A stretch of 64,000 bases of DNA. Source: Hominenteromicrobium sp964531265. GTDB lineage: Bacteria > Bacillota > Clostridia > Oscillospirales > Acutalibacteraceae. The DNA is taken from contig CAZHDW010000006.1 of assembly GCA_964531265.1 (NCBI GenBank), positions 1 to 64,000 on the forward strand. Reading direction: 5' to 3'. The translations under genes and the position numbers were made by a program. The notes below the pieces were generated by a model, which was not told the origin of the DNA, did not search any database, and worked only from the letters and a program-made list of their open reading frames with translations. The first letter of the stretch is position 1; each line of letters begins with the position of its first letter. Positions 1 through 8,259 of this stretch are shown here, one piece after another.

Positions 1-1
1 C

Positions 2-988
2 GGCCGTCCCGCTATGAGAAAAATGCTGACCATTGAGGACAACAAGCACAACGCCGAGTGCTTCAAGCGTCAGATGGAAAACTTTATTGATTTCTCCGAC
101 GGCAAGGCTTTGATGGTAAACAACGCTGATTGGCTTCTCAAGCTTAACTATGTTGAGCTTCTCAGAGAGGTTGGCGCATGCTTCTCCGTTAACAACATGC
201 TCCGCGCAGAATGCTACAAGCAGCGCATGGAGAAAGGTCTCTCCTTCCTTGAGTTCAACTACATGATAATGCAGAGTTACGACTTCTACGCTCTGTTCCA
301 GAAATACGGCTGCAACCTGCAGTTTGGTGGCGACGACCAGTGGAGCAATATGCTCGGCGGTACCGAGCTCATTCGTCGTAAGCTCGGCAAGGATGCTGAG
401 GCTATGACCATCACACTGCTGACTGACTCTCAGGGTAAGAAGATGGGCAAGACTGCCGGCAACGCTGTTTGGCTTGATCCCAACAAGACCTCCCCGTTCG
501 ACTTCTACCAGTACTGGAGAAACGTTGACGACAGCGATGTTCTCAAGTGCATCAAGCTCCTCACCTTCCTCCCGCTCGAGGAAATTGAGAAAATGGAGAC
601 TTGGGAGGGCAGCCAGCTCAACCGTGCAAAGGAAATCCTTGCATTCGAGCTCACACAGATGGTTCATGGCGCAGAAGAGGCAGAAAAGGCTCAGGAAAGC
701 GCAAGAGCTCTCTTCGGCGGCGGTGCAAACACCGATAACATGCCGACAACTGAGCTCACCAATGACGACCTCACGGACGGCAGCATAGCGATCCTTGACC
801 TCATGCTCAAGGCAGGTCTCATCCCCTCCAAGGGCGAGGGCAGACGCCTTGTTCAGCAGGGCGGCGTATCCGTCGATGACGTTAAGATAACGGACATTAA
901 CAAATCCTTTAATGCGGCTGATTTTGAAAAGGGTCATATCATCATTAAGAAGGGCAAGAAGGTCTTCCATAAGGTTGTTTTGAAATAA
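2..988 (+). CDS. tyrS: Tyrosyl-tRNA synthetase, C-terminal part (5' end outside window)
   Basis: Charges tRNA-Tyr with tyrosine in the cytoplasm. The reading frame is open through the first base of the window, so the protein is truncated on the left; only about 328 of an expected ~400 residues are present and the HIGH-type motif is missing. The visible part has the class I catalytic core with the tyrosine-binding segment around QFGGDDQW, the KMSKS-type loop as KKMGKT, and a C-terminal S4 RNA-binding domain beginning near EGRRLVQQGG. The first ATG at 14 is internal: the frame upstream reads GRPAMRKM, which matches the loop usual in TyrS. The gene is followed by a strong terminator and faces the minus-strand comEA gene tail to tail. 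Confidence 0.95.
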   Translation, partial: GRPAMRKMLTIEDNKHNAECFKRQMENFIDFSDGKALMVNNADWLLKLNYVELLREVGACFSVNNMLRAECYKQRMEKGLSFLEFNYMIMQSYDFYALFQKYGCNLQFGGDDQWSNMLGGTELIRRKLGKDAEAMTITLLTDSQGKKMGKTAGNAVWLDPNKTSPFDFYQYWRNVDDSDVLKCIKLLTFLPLEEIEKMETWEGSQLNRAKEILAFELTQMVHGAEEAEKAQESARALFGGGANTDNMPTTELTNDDLTDGSIAILDLMLKAGLIPSKGEGRRLVQQGGVSVDDVKITDINKSFNAADFEKGHIIIKKGKKVFHKVVLK

Positions 989-990
989 GC

Positions 991-1037
991 CCTCTCAGTC
1001 ACCTACGGTGACAGCTCTCCCAAAGGGAGAGTCAAGT
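991..1037. repeat. REP-like double-hairpin palindromic repeat
   Basis: Immediately after tyrS lie two perfect hairpins in tandem: a 6-bp stem with 3-nt loop at 998-1012 (GTCACC/GGTGAC) and a 7-bp stem with AAA loop at 1015-1031 (CTCTCCC/GGGAGAG). From memory, the arrangement CCTCTCAGTCACC...GGTGACAGCTCTCCC...GGGAGAG resembles a short palindromic element dispersed in intergenic regions of gut Clostridia such as Faecalibacterium and Ruminococcus relatives. Only one copy was noticed in this window. Confidence 0.6.
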
Positions 1038-1055
1038 ACATATGCGAACAAGAAA

Positions 1056-1087
1056 GGAGCGTATCGAATCGATACGCTCCACTTTTT
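1056..1087 (+). terminator. Rho-independent terminator of tyrS
   Basis: A perfect 11-bp stem (GGAGCGTATCG with CGATACGCTCC, 3-nt loop AAT) is followed at once by ACTTTTT. Confidence 0.85.
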
Positions 1088-1118
1088 GGCTCTATGCTCA
1101 ACTTCTACTTATTACAAT

Positions 1119-1143
1119 GGGGGCAGGCTCATCGCCTGACCCC
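1119..1143 (-). terminator. Hairpin downstream of comEA, possible terminator
   Basis: A GC-rich 10-bp stem with one mismatch (GGGGGCAGGC / GCCTGACCCC, 5-nt loop) lies 25 bases past the comEA stop on the minus strand. The U-run behind it is poor, so it may be a weak terminator or only a 3'-end stabilising structure. Confidence 0.4.
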
Positions 1144-1167
1144 AACATTTATTATATAACCCACTTT

Positions 1168-1515
1168 TTATGTTCGGATATACGGAAGCAGCTCATCTAA
1201 AAGCCGACTTCCTATTCCCTCTATTTCTCTTAGCTCGCCTACATCGTGAAAATCACCGTATTTTTCGCGATATGCGATAATACGTCCTGCGATAGTCTCC
1301 CCTATGCCCGGCAGAGCCTCTAACTGCTCCTGAGTGGCTTCGTTAATATTCAGCACCTCATCGGCAGCGTATCCCATGGCTGAGCTTTCAGCTTCAACTA
1401 CGATTCTGTAGGTTTCAATCGGTCTGTGCGAATATGCAACACATATCAAAACAGCGCCCAAGGCCGCAAGAAAAGCCGCAAAAAGCAGCAATCTGCGTCT
1501 GAATTCATCTGCCAC
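1168..1515 (-). CDS. ComEA-like helix-hairpin-helix protein
   Basis: A 115-residue protein with one N-terminal membrane segment (about residues 8-27, LLLFAAFLAALGAVLICVAY) and a C-terminal ComEA-type helix-hairpin-helix unit (LNINEATQEQLEALPGIG...AYREKYGDF...IEGIG). In competent bacteria ComEA binds incoming double-stranded DNA at the outer face of the membrane. This one lacks the SLBB domain found in longer ComEA proteins, so it is a minimal version and the comEA symbol is not certain. The start is GTG, with GGAGGG upstream. It is the last gene of the sepF-to-rluD run, 3 bases after rluD. Whether the organism is competent cannot be told from here. Confidence 0.8.
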   Translation of the reverse strand: MADEFRRRLLLFAAFLAALGAVLICVAYSHRPIETYRIVVEAESSAMGYAADEVLNINEATQEQLEALPGIGETIAGRIIAYREKYGDFHDVGELREIEGIGSRLLDELLPYIRT

Positions 1516-1518
1516 AGC

Positions 1519-2442
1519 TTATCCCTCCGGCTTTAACGTACGCATAAAGCTTGTAAAATAATCCGGCAGCGGTGCTTCAAACTCCATATATTCTTTGGTG
1601 CGCGGATGAACGAAACCTATCAAACCGGCATGCAGACACTGACCGTTGAGCGAGGTGATTACCTTCTTCGGGCCGTACACCGGATCGCCTGCAACAGGAT
1701 GACCTATATACGCCATATGCACGCGTATCTGATGAGTTCTGCCCGTTTCAAGCCGCAAACGAAGCTGTGTAAAGCCGTTGTAATTCTCCGTGACAAAGTA
1801 GTGCGTCACCGCCTCACGAGCATTCGGAGCGTTAATAACGGCCATTTTCTTTCTTTCCAGAGGATGCCGTGCAATCGGTGCATCGACCGTGCCGTCCTGC
1901 CTGATCTTGCCGTAGACTATGGAACGATACTCTCTTGTGAAGCTGTGCACTCTTATCTGCTCTGCAAGATCCCTGTGAGCGGTATCGTTTTTGGCCACTA
2001 TCAACAGACCGCTCGTGTCCTTATCTATCCTGTGCACTATGCCGGGACGGATCACGCCGTTGATTCCCGAAAGTGAATCCCCACAATGGTACATCAGAGC
2101 ATTTACCAGCGTTCCGTCATAGTTTCCGGCAGCCGGATGAACCACCATACCCTTTGGTTTATTCACAACCAGCAGGTCGTTGTCCTCATACACGATATCA
2201 AGCGGTATATTCTCGGCAACAACGTCCAACTGACGCGTCGGCGGTATATCGACCCTTATCACCGCACCGATCGGCAGCTTGGTGCTTTTCTGTATCGGCT
2301 TATCATTTTGGAAAACGTGCCCGTCCTCTATAAGCTTCTGCACGGCAGAACGCGATAAGTCCGGAAGTGACGCGCAGATCAGTCTATCCACACGCACACC
2401 GGACTCATTTACAATAATTTCATGGCTCAACGGATTCGTCAT
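1519..2442 (-). CDS. Large-subunit rRNA pseudouridine synthase, RluD/YlyB family
   Basis: Converts uridines to pseudouridine in 23S rRNA (family knowledge). The 307-residue protein has an N-terminal S4 RNA-binding domain (VRVDRLICASLPDLSRSAVQKLI) and the catalytic RluA-family motif HRIDKDTSG with the nucleophilic aspartate, followed by GRTHQIRVHMAYIGHPVAGD. The start codon overlaps the end of lspA by 23 bases, so translation is likely coupled. The position right after lspA matches Bacillus ylyB, but exact target sites cannot be assigned by sequence reading. Confidence 0.93.
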   Translation of the reverse strand: MTNPLSHEIIVNESGVRVDRLICASLPDLSRSAVQKLIEDGHVFQNDKPIQKSTKLPIGAVIRVDIPPTRQLDVVAENIPLDIVYEDNDLLVVNKPKGMVVHPAAGNYDGTLVNALMYHCGDSLSGINGVIRPGIVHRIDKDTSGLLIVAKNDTAHRDLAEQIRVHSFTREYRSIVYGKIRQDGTVDAPIARHPLERKKMAVINAPNAREAVTHYFVTENYNGFTQLRLRLETGRTHQIRVHMAYIGHPVAGDPVYGPKKVITSLNGQCLHAGLIGFVHPRTKEYMEFEAPLPDYFTSFMRTLKPEG

Positions 2443-2917
2443 TTTTCTCTATCAGGGCGTCTCCCTGCTCCTTTTTATCTTTTATGAAAAGATACCAGAT
2501 AGCGAACAAAACGGCGCCGACAACAACGCAGCAATCCGCAAAATTAAAGACATACGGGAAGAACTGAACATGGATATAATCCACAACATAACCAAATGTG
2601 ATCCTGTCAATCAGGTTTCCAATGCCGCCCGCAACGATGAGTATGCACGAAGCATAGGAAAGGAGATCGTGGTGCTTATATCTGAAAACAAACAGCAGCA
2701 CCATAACGGTAATAGCCAGAGTCAGCGCTATTATTATCCATGACATTCCGGAGAGAAGGCCGAACGCAACACCGAAGTTTTCAACATAGGTGAAGTTGAG
2801 CAGCCCCGGGATGAACTCGAATGTGCCGATCGGCTTGAGATTGGTTATAACGAGCATCTTTAAGAACTGATCTATTGCAGTCAAAACCGCGATCAATAAC
2901 AAAATAATAAATGGCAA
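2420..2917 (-). CDS. lspA: Lipoprotein signal peptidase (signal peptidase II), TTG start
   Basis: Membrane aspartyl protease that cleaves the signal peptide of prolipoproteins, such as the OppA homologue encoded in this window. There are four hydrophobic segments, with the catalytic aspartates in GNLIDR and FNFADC and the N-terminal DQFLK motif. The longest open frame runs back into ileS and gives 219 residues. The better start is TTG at 2917, 7 bases after an AGGAG (2925-2929), which yields 165 residues, the normal LspA length, and begins just before the first membrane segment. It lies between ileS and rluD as in many Firmicutes. The C-terminal tail is charged (KDKKEQGDALIEKNDE). Confidence 0.95.
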   Translation of the reverse strand: MPFIILLLIAVLTAIDQFLKMLVITNLKPIGTFEFIPGLLNFTYVENFGVAFGLLSGMSWIIIALTLAITVMVLLFVFRYKHHDLLSYASCILIVAGGIGNLIDRITFGYVVDYIHVQFFPYVFNFADCCVVVGAVLFAIWYLFIKDKKEQGDALIEKNDESVEP

Positions 2918-2988
2918 ATAAATTCTCCTAACAATCCGAAAGGCGCAAGCCGACCTTATCGGTCGGATTGCACCTTGGAACTGATTTT

Positions 2989-5787
2989 TTAAGAAAGTGC
3001 TGCTGCACAATGTGCACAGAGCTCCGGATGATTCGGATCGCTGCCCACTGTGGAGGAATAGCTCCAGCAACGCATGCACTTCTCGCCCTCTGCCTTTTCA
3101 ACGAGAACGGAAAGCTGCAGGGTCTCATCGGTATGTGTTCCACCCTCGCCGTTAACAACAGCGACCTGGGAGACGATGAATACGGTTGCCAGCTCATCCT
3201 CAACAGACTTGAGGAAGTCATAGAGCTCGCCTGTGCAGTAAAGCGTTACCTTTGCGTCAAGAGAGGAACCGATCTGCTTTTCGGCACGTGCATTTTCGAG
3301 AGCCTTCTTTGCAACATCGCGGATCTCATGGATTTTATCCCATGTAGCAACAAAGTCCTCTGCGGCAAACTCACCGGCAGTCTCGCTTACGAGCTTCGGC
3401 ATTTCGTTGTAAACAACATGGCGTGCATCGCAGTTCTTATCGTGCGGCATGCTGAGCCATATCTCATCGGTAGTGAAGGCAAGTATCGGAGCCAGCAGAC
3501 GTGTCATAGCATCGAGGATGATATACATAGCTGTCTGAGCTGCTCTGCGAGCCACGGAATCCTTCTTTTCTGTGTAGAGACGATCCTTGATAACATCAAG
3601 GTAGAAGTTGGACATATCAACAACACAGAAATTGTGGATGGCGTGGTATGCCTGGTGGAACTCATACTCATCATAGCCGTTGCGAACCTTCTTATTAAGC
3701 TCGTCGAGACGGTGGAGAGCCCACTTATCTATTGAATTCATTTCGGAAACTGCTACGCTGTCCGTATCCGGATTGAAGTCGGAAAGGTTACCCAGCATAT
3801 AGCGAGCGGTATTACGGATCTTTCTGTATGCATCGGAGAGCTGCTTGAGGATTTCCGGAGAAACACGGATATCAGCATGATAATCAGAGGATGCGACCCA
3901 CAGACGCAGGATATCTGCACCGTACTTATCAACTATCTCACTCGGAGCAATACCGTTGCCGAGGGACTTGTGCATAGCTCTGCCCTGTCCGTCGACGACC
4001 CAGCCATGTGTTGCAACAGCCTTATACGGAGCCTGTCCGCGCCATGCAACGGAGGTCAGCAGTGAGGACTGGAACCAGCCACGATACTGGTCAGCACCCT
4101 CAAGGTAGAGGTCTGCCGGCCAATGGAGGTAGCCGCGCTCTTCACAAACAGCAGCATGTGTAACGCCGGAGTCAAACCAAACGTCCATGATATCATGCTC
4201 TTTATTAAACTCTGTGCATCCGCACTTTTCGCACTTGAAGCCTGCCGGAAGTATCTCTGCTGCTTCCTTTGCATACCATGCGTCGGAGCCCTCTGCACGG
4301 AAGAGGTCTGCAACTGCCTGCATTGCTTCCTTGGAGATGAGCGGCTCACCGCAATCCTTGCAATAGAAGATCGGGATCGGAACGCCCCAACGACGCTGAC
4401 GGGAAATACACCAGTCGTTACGGTCGCGAACCATGGAGGAGATTCTGTCCTCGCCCCAGCCCGGAATCCACTTAACGCCCTTGATAGCCTCGAGAGCCTG
4501 ATCCTTTATTGCCTCAACGGAGCAGAACCACTGCTCTGTAGCACGGAACAGTATCGGGGACTTGCAGCGCCAGCAGTGCGGATACTGGTGGATGATCTTC
4601 TTGAGAGCGAACAAATTTCCGCTGTCCTCAAGATGCTGAGCGATAACCTTATTAGCCTCATCGGTGGTAAGGCCCGCTGAGAAGCCTGCCTCCTCGGTCA
4701 TTCTGCCGTGGCTGTCAACCGGAACGATAATCGGTATCTCGGGATAATTGTTGTGGCAAACATCATAGTCCTCAACACCATGACCCGGAGCTGTATGAAC
4801 GCAGCCTGTACCGCTTTCAAGTGTTACATGGTCGCCAACAATGACCAGGGATGTACGGTCAAGGAACGGATGCTGTGTCTTCATGTACTCAAGGTCACTG
4901 CCCTTAAGTGTTCCGACGACCTCATATTCCTCGATGCCGGCAGCCTGCATAGCGCCCTCTGCCAGAGCGGAAGCCATTACAAAGTACTCATCGCCGGACT
5001 TTATGAGGGAATACTCAAACTCGGGGCCGACGCAGATTGCAACGTTAGCCGGAAGAGTCCATGTTGTTGTTGTCCAAATGACAAAATATGTCTTGCTGAG
5101 ATCTGCGCCCATGGAGGAAAGCAGACCCTTATCGTCAGTTACCTGGAATTTTACATATATGGAGTAGCACTGATCCTCTGCATACTCGATCTCAGCCTCT
5201 GCAAGGGCTGTTTCACACTCGGGGCACCAGTAAACCGGCTTAAGTCCCTTGTAAATAAATCCTCTTGTAGCCATTTCGGAGAAGATCTCTATCTGCTTGC
5301 CCTCAAATTCCTTGATAAGTGTGATGTACGGATTGTACCACTCACCGATGCCGCCGAGACGGATAAAGGACTTGCGCTGCTCATCAAGAGAGCCGAGTGC
5401 AAACTCACGGCAGAGCTTTCTGAGCTCAAGATCGGAAATAGTGGATGCCTTGGAAACACCGGCAGCCTTTCTCGCCTTCAGCTCGGTCGGCAGACCATGT
5501 GTATCCCAGCCCGGTACATACGGGGCCTTGAAGCCGGACATATTCTTATAGCGGACGATGAAGTCCTTAAGTGTTTTGTTGAGAGCTGTGCCAAGGTGGA
5601 TATCGCCGTTAGCATACGGAGGGCCGTCGTGCAGAACAAAAAGCGGCTTGCCGTCGTTCTTTTCGAGAAGTGTCTCGTAGACCTTATCCTCGTTCCACTT
5701 TTCGAGCATTACCGGCTCCTTTTTGGGGAGACCTGCCTGCATGGCAAAATCGGTCTTGGGGAGATTCAATGTACTTTTATAATCCAT
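2989..5787 (-). CDS. ileS: Isoleucyl-tRNA synthetase
   Basis: Class I aminoacyl-tRNA synthetase charging tRNA-Ile. The 932 residues match the bacterial form. Visible motifs are the HIGH-type sequence HDGPPYANGDIHLG near residue 55, the CP1 editing domain, the KMSKS-type MHKSLGNG, the anticodon-binding domain and the C-terminal zinc-binding Cys pairs CMRC...CAHC. Preceded by GGAAAGG. It sits 28 bases after divIVA and is expressed from the same transcript; no T-box leader fits in that gap. Confidence 0.98.
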   Translation of the reverse strand: MDYKSTLNLPKTDFAMQAGLPKKEPVMLEKWNEDKVYETLLEKNDGKPLFVLHDGPPYANGDIHLGTALNKTLKDFIVRYKNMSGFKAPYVPGWDTHGLPTELKARKAAGVSKASTISDLELRKLCREFALGSLDEQRKSFIRLGGIGEWYNPYITLIKEFEGKQIEIFSEMATRGFIYKGLKPVYWCPECETALAEAEIEYAEDQCYSIYVKFQVTDDKGLLSSMGADLSKTYFVIWTTTTWTLPANVAICVGPEFEYSLIKSGDEYFVMASALAEGAMQAAGIEEYEVVGTLKGSDLEYMKTQHPFLDRTSLVIVGDHVTLESGTGCVHTAPGHGVEDYDVCHNNYPEIPIIVPVDSHGRMTEEAGFSAGLTTDEANKVIAQHLEDSGNLFALKKIIHQYPHCWRCKSPILFRATEQWFCSVEAIKDQALEAIKGVKWIPGWGEDRISSMVRDRNDWCISRQRRWGVPIPIFYCKDCGEPLISKEAMQAVADLFRAEGSDAWYAKEAAEILPAGFKCEKCGCTEFNKEHDIMDVWFDSGVTHAAVCEERGYLHWPADLYLEGADQYRGWFQSSLLTSVAWRGQAPYKAVATHGWVVDGQGRAMHKSLGNGIAPSEIVDKYGADILRLWVASSDYHADIRVSPEILKQLSDAYRKIRNTARYMLGNLSDFNPDTDSVAVSEMNSIDKWALHRLDELNKKVRNGYDEYEFHQAYHAIHNFCVVDMSNFYLDVIKDRLYTEKKDSVARRAAQTAMYIILDAMTRLLAPILAFTTDEIWLSMPHDKNCDARHVVYNEMPKLVSETAGEFAAEDFVATWDKIHEIRDVAKKALENARAEKQIGSSLDAKVTLYCTGELYDFLKSVEDELATVFIVSQVAVVNGEGGTHTDETLQLSVLVEKAEGEKCMRCWSYSSTVGSDPNHPELCAHCAAALS

Positions 5788-5815
5788 GATTATCGATCCA
5801 TACCTTTCCGGTTAA

Positions 5816-6730
5816 TTATTTTCTCTTAAACTTTCCCTTTTTCTTGCCCATATCCTCAATGCCGAATTCGAGCGTGCTGAACATGGACTCCTTCTCCTTC
5901 TGGAGTGTCTCGGGAATATCTGAGTAAGCGTTGAGATCCAGTCCTATGCCGTCAAACTGCTCCTGAATATACGCATCCTTACCGTATACGGGTGCTGCAG
6001 CCTGCTCCGGGGACTGTATCTGTACCTCCTCAAGCACGGGAAGTACCTCCTCCGGCTGAGCCTGAGCTGCGGGAACGGGGATTTTTTCCTCCTCCGGCTC
6101 CTTCTCTGCGATGGGCTCTGCCTTCTCGACAACGGGTGCTGCCGCAACGGGCTCTTCCTTCTTCGCTGTCGGCTTCTCCGGAACATCATATTCCGGAATC
6201 TTTTCAATGATAGCAATGTGCTCGCGATACATCTCATACAGAGAGGAACGGAAAGTCGTTACCTCACGCTGCATATTCTCAAGCTCAAGCTTTTTGGAGT
6301 CAATCTGGGACTGGTAGGTATCGAGCATTGTCTTGGACTTCACTCTTGCCTCCGCCATGATCGTCTCAGCCTTTGCATTTGCCTCTGCAACAATGTTCTC
6401 GGCCTTAGCCTTAGCCTCTCTTATAGATGCATTTCCGAGGCGCTGAGCGCTGAGCAGAGCCTCTTTGATGCCGTCCTCATCCTCGCGGTAGGATTCTATC
6501 TTTGCCGCAAGCACGGACAGCTTCTCCTGAAGCTCGGTGTTCTTCGCCGTGAGCTCTGCAACACGTGAAGAGGAATCGGCTGTACGCGACTTAATGTCGG
6601 TATTCTCCTTAGCCAGAGCAGTTACCGTTTCCAGAACTTCATCAATAAACTGATCTACATCATCAGAATTATATCCTGAAAAATTTGATTTTCTAAAGCT
6701 GACCTCATTGATGTCTTTAATAGATAACAT
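5816..6730 (-). CDS. divIVA: DivIVA-family cell division/pole protein
   Basis: Coiled-coil protein that marks curved membranes at the septum and poles. The N-terminus carries the conserved membrane-targeting segment (INEVSFRKSNFSGYNSDDVDQFIDEV), followed by a long coiled coil (about residues 30-190) rich in Ala/Lys/Glu heptads, then a low-complexity Pro/Glu/Ala-rich region and a basic tail ending KKKGKFKRK. The start chosen is ATG at 6730, 7 bases after AGGAGG, giving 304 residues; the longer frame from 6760 overlaps ylmH and lacks a ribosome binding site. The Pro/Glu-rich part is unusual in length and may bind partner proteins. Confidence 0.93.
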   Translation of the reverse strand: MLSIKDINEVSFRKSNFSGYNSDDVDQFIDEVLETVTALAKENTDIKSRTADSSSRVAELTAKNTELQEKLSVLAAKIESYREDEDGIKEALLSAQRLGNASIREAKAKAENIVAEANAKAETIMAEARVKSKTMLDTYQSQIDSKKLELENMQREVTTFRSSLYEMYREHIAIIEKIPEYDVPEKPTAKKEEPVAAAPVVEKAEPIAEKEPEEEKIPVPAAQAQPEEVLPVLEEVQIQSPEQAAAPVYGKDAYIQEQFDGIGLDLNAYSDIPETLQKEKESMFSTLEFGIEDMGKKKGKFKRK

Positions 6731-6741
6731 GAATAGTCCTC

Positions 6742-7488
6742 CTATATGTATTTCCTGCATTTAACTGAAAGTCGACCCTTTTTTGTGAGTGGGCCGAGCG
6801 TATCGACTACATATCTGCCGCTGCGACGTATTGAAATGACGTCGCCCTCCTTGACTCTGACCGAAGATGAGAGCGTCTCCCGGTGATTCACGGAGACATA
6901 GCCGCCGCTAATCATTTGAGATGCCTTTTCCCTGCCGCAGCCGGCCAGAAAGGCCACAAGGCAATCCAGACGTTCGGAGGCCACAACGCCGCCGAGCGAC
7001 TGAAACTCATGTGCCTGAGGCAATGGATATTCGACGCCCTCCGAAATTGAGACGCCGACCTTGCCTATCTTCTCGATCTGGAGCATGAAGTGGGATGTCA
7101 GCTCTTCCTTTACAAAAAGCACGGTTCTGCCCTCTTCTGTCAGTATATCTCCGAGTGAAGCCCTGACCACTCCCTGAGCCATGAACGAGCCGAGAAAATC
7201 CCGATGAGTCAGGACATCCTGCCTGCGGTATTTCACCGTCAGAGCAGTTATGGGAAACAGTGCGGCATCGGGCTCAATATAATCCGGAAAGACGCCGAGG
7301 ATAACCCTTTCGGCCTCCTCCCAACCACCAAAAAACATATAATTTCCGGCATGAAGCTGCTTTAAGCAACTTTCAACCTCTGCGCGTTCGGAAAGCTCGA
7401 GAAAGCCGAGAAAGGCAGGCCGCTTTTCTCCCAGACGAACACAGTCCGCAACACGAGCTTCGAGCAGAATTTCATCCCGTCCTCGCAT
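6742..7488 (-). CDS. ylmH: YlmH-type S4-domain RNA-binding protein
   Basis: A 248-residue protein of the YlmH family found in the division cluster of Firmicutes. It has the N-terminal YlmH fold and a C-terminal S4 domain (RLDCLVAFLAGCGREKASQMI...VSVNHRE). Members are associated with ribosome or rRNA binding and, in some species, with cell division or ribosome rescue. There is no clear Shine-Dalgarno before its ATG; the start lies 6 bases after the sepF stop, so it is probably translated by coupling. Function here is inferred from family and position between sepF and divIVA. Confidence 0.9.
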   Translation of the reverse strand: MRGRDEILLEARVADCVRLGEKRPAFLGFLELSERAEVESCLKQLHAGNYMFFGGWEEAERVILGVFPDYIEPDAALFPITALTVKYRRQDVLTHRDFLGSFMAQGVVRASLGDILTEEGRTVLFVKEELTSHFMLQIEKIGKVGVSISEGVEYPLPQAHEFQSLGGVVASERLDCLVAFLAGCGREKASQMISGGYVSVNHRETLSSSVRVKEGDVISIRRSGRYVVDTLGPLTKKGRLSVKCRKYI

Positions 7489-7494
7489 ATTTTA

Positions 7495-7986
7495 TCAGAA
7501 TACTATAGAGCCGTCCGCAACATCATTTATATAATCATTGCCGCTGTACTCAACGTTAAACGGAGTGATTATATATGTATAGGTGGACGGGCGACGGATC
7601 TTGCCCTTATTTGCATATGCAACGCCACTGAGGAAGTCCAGAATTCTTCTTGCCTCCTCCTTATCGGTGTTTTCAAAATCGAGAACGACGATCTTCTGGT
7701 TGTTGAGATCATCTGCAATGTCACTGATATCGGCGCTGAAAGCAAGCGGCTTAAATGCGCGAACTACCTGACGTGCGTTAACAGCGGGTGTTCTTGAATT
7801 GATATTGACAACGCGGTCATCGCGATTCTCACGGCTGTTGTTTGACTGGAATGCGAAGCCTCTTCTTGTCGGCTCATCCTCCACAGTGCTTGCAGGAGCA
7901 TTAACGGGTTCTTCCTCATATACCTCATCGTACTCGTCGTCCGGCGGATTCCACATCTTCTGAATTTTATCCATAATGCTTGCCAT
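7495..7986 (-). CDS. sepF: Cell division protein SepF
   Basis: Membrane-associated partner of FtsZ that shapes the Z-ring. The 163-residue protein has an N-terminal membrane-binding helix (MASIMDKIQKMW), an acidic disordered linker, and the C-terminal SepF domain (VVLDFENTDKEEARRILDFLSGVAYANKGKIRR...). ATG preceded by GGAGGT with 8-base spacing. First gene of the run that continues to comEA. The ylmG gene that often sits between sepF and ylmH is absent. Confidence 0.95.
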   Translation of the reverse strand: MASIMDKIQKMWNPPDDEYDEVYEEEPVNAPASTVEDEPTRRGFAFQSNNSRENRDDRVVNINSRTPAVNARQVVRAFKPLAFSADISDIADDLNNQKIVVLDFENTDKEEARRILDFLSGVAYANKGKIRRPSTYTYIITPFNVEYSGNDYINDVADGSIVF

Positions 7987-8125
7987 AAATTGTTACCTCC
8001 ATTTTACATAAATATCCGGATAAATCCGTTTTTCAAAAAGTCATCAACACTCTGCCAAGTCTAAATTGCAGGCGTACGCTTTCAAATAATCTCATGACAT
8101 GTCTGAAAAAGCCATTCATAAATCT

Positions 8126-8154
8126 ATTATCTAATTTTTTGACCTCAATGTCAA
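8126..8154 (-). promoter_or_regulatory. Probable sigma-A promoter for sepF cluster
   Basis: On the minus strand: TTGACA, exactly 17 bases, GATAAT. Transcription would begin near 8119, leaving a leader of about 130 bases before sepF. The rest of the 7987-8259 gap is AT-rich with no other feature seen. Confidence 0.7.
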
Positions 8155-8259
8155 TAAAATAATGCCTTAAACAGAAAAAATAATTGGAAAGCAACGATTT
8201 TGAAGCTTAATTCGCCCAAAGCACGCCGAATGTGCTCACAAAGCACTCATAAATCGAAC

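Noticed and set aside
2918..3079. N-terminal extension of LspA (219-residue reading)
   Set aside because: The extension overlaps ileS, has no homologous character and no start signal; the TTG at 2917 with AGGAG gives the normal length.
4708..5829. 373-codon open frame antisense to ileS
   Set aside because: Lies wholly opposite a clear isoleucyl-tRNA synthetase and has no family resemblance or ribosome binding site.
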